The notes under the pieces: generated by a model
Told to the model about the DNA's origin: nothing
Seen by the model: the letters and a program-made list of their open reading frames with translations, nothing else
Database searches by the model: none
Part shown: piece after piece, positions 63,587 through 64,000 of the stretch
How the letters are laid out: the number at the start of each line of letters is the position of its first letter
How positions within the stretch are numbered: position 1 is the stretch's first letter
Program-made: the position numbers and the translations under genes
Assembly: GCF_009363715.1 (NCBI RefSeq)
Contig: NZ_CP045404.1
Location: 1,270,001-1,334,000, forward strand
Direction: 5' to 3'
Origin: Roseovarius sp. THAF9
GTDB taxonomy: Bacteria > Pseudomonadota > Alphaproteobacteria > Rhodobacterales > Rhodobacteraceae
Length of the DNA: 64,000 bases

Positions 63587-64000
63587 ATGAACAAAGATGT
63601 GCAGCCGGCCAGCGACATGTTGTCAAGGACGGCGACAAGCCATCGCACTGTCGAAGAGCGCATTGAAAAGAGATTGGATGTCTTGCGAGAATGGGCGCGC
63701 GACGGTCTGCCCCATGACAAGGCTGTGCCAAAAAGCTTGCGCGCTGCTCGCCTCTGGGCAGATGGTGACCTGGGCATCGAACCCATAAACTCGCCCAACG
63801 ACTTCACAACTACTCACCGAAGCTACGGCACTCGGGTGCGGGATATTTCGATCTTGCTGACTGAGATCAGAAAGAAATCGAGCCGCACTTCGTGCACCAC
63901 GACGGGCCAAGCGCCAAAACCTGTTAGTAAGTTCGACAGAAAGGATTTCGATCGGCAGCTCGAAGCCGCTGTATCACAGTGGCACACAGAGCGTGAACAG
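63587..64000 (+). CDS. Third gene of the element (open at window end)
   Basis: 138 codons to the window edge, no stop seen. It begins 3 bp after the recombinase stop, within a GGGAGGATGA run that also supplies the ribosome site. The visible protein is polar and helical: HRTVEERIEKRLDVLREWARDGLPHDKAVPKSLRAARLWA, then NSPNDFTTTHRSYGTRVRDISILLTEIRKK. No recombinase motif is seen. In Tn554-type and trio elements the third protein is a small helical accessory factor; a similar role is plausible but unproven. Confidence 0.8.
   Translation, partial: MNKDVQPASDMLSRTATSHRTVEERIEKRLDVLREWARDGLPHDKAVPKSLRAARLWADGDLGIEPINSPNDFTTTHRSYGTRVRDISILLTEIRKKSSRTSCTTTGQAPKPVSKFDRKDFDRQLEAAVSQWHTEREQ

Larger units (their letters stand above)
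57768..64000 (+). mobile_element. Left part of an integrative element in thyA
   Basis: From 57768 to the window end the DNA is visibly lower in GC and uses different codons than the flanking chromosome. It carries a second thymidylate synthase and three further ORFs in one tight run, of which one is a canonical tyrosine recombinase and another a degenerate one. The left edge is exact to a base or two because the host gene is cut in mid-motif. The right edge is outside the window. No tRNA gene or long direct repeat is seen at the left edge. Confidence 0.88.

Noticed and set aside
58870..64000. Naming the three element genes gmtZ/gmtY/gmtX of Gamma-Mobile-Trio islands
   Set aside because: The layout is reminiscent, but I cannot compare sequences, the islands are described mainly from gammaproteobacteria, and RIT and Tn554-type trios fit as well.

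Overview
The window is high-GC alphaproteobacterial DNA, most likely from a marine Rhodobacteraceae (Roseobacter-group) bacterium. This rests on gene content and order: clpP-clpX next to an NDUFA12-mlaD-DUF2155-aat-accCB cluster, an isolated aa3-type ctaD, HWE histidine kinase, Hint-domain protein, DmdA-like aminomethyltransferase, DUF1194/DUF1287 genes, type I secretion genes and sdhE. It also rests on many short intergenic palindromes. No database search was run; all family calls come from recognisable motifs.

Layout. 1-1.9 kb: end of a type I secretion ABC ATPase and its HlyD adaptor. 2.1-2.5 kb: RNase P RNA on the minus strand. 2.5-8.8 kb: AmpD-like amidase, an Excalibur lipoprotein, gatCA, a ceramidase-like membrane protein, a UPF0173 hydrolase, tadA and an RsuA-family pseudouridine synthase. 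8.8-16.7 kb: GlxA-type regulator, dtd, DUF2244, cytochrome b561, HWE kinase, YqeY protein, carA, and a glycosyltransferase interrupted near its end by an in-frame UGA. 16.7-24.3 kb: GntR regulator, HAD phosphatase, UbiH-like hydroxylase, M50 peptidase, class V aminotransferase, Hint protein and two overlapping Lrp genes. 24.4-28.9 kb: ilvC, DMT exporter, folP and a FolB fusion. 29-38 kb: DmdA-like protein, DUF465, LysR, cupin, MBL hydrolase, MipA-like protein and a large 5'-nucleotidase-like protein. 38-51.5 kb: ctaD, clpP, clpX, NDUFA12, mlaD, DUF2155, aat, a methyltransferase, accC-accB, an acyl-CoA ligase, aspC, an XRE regulator and sdhE. 51.6-57 kb: MarR regulator, a gloA-DUF1287-DUF1194-DUF1194 operon and a lipoprotein/Slam-like (DUF560) pair.

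The most remarkable part is 57.2-64.0 kb. The host thymidylate synthase gene is cut after codon 175, exactly before the conserved Asn codon of its VPFN motif, and foreign lower-GC DNA begins. The first gene of that DNA is a complete thymidylate synthase of a different lineage. It is followed at 8-bp or smaller gaps by an 892-residue degenerate recombinase-like protein, a 676-residue tyrosine recombinase with a full catalytic set, and a third gene that runs off the window. This looks like the left end of an integrative element that targets an essential gene and supplies a target-less substitute. The arrangement resembles tyrosine-recombinase-trio elements (Tn554 family, RIT, Gamma-Mobile-Trio islands). 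Any cargo lies beyond position 64000.

A second theme is a family of AT-cored palindromes in tandem at the 3' ends of genes (7.36, 26.73, 42.21 and 48.97 kb; up to five in a row), plus other short extragenic repeats.
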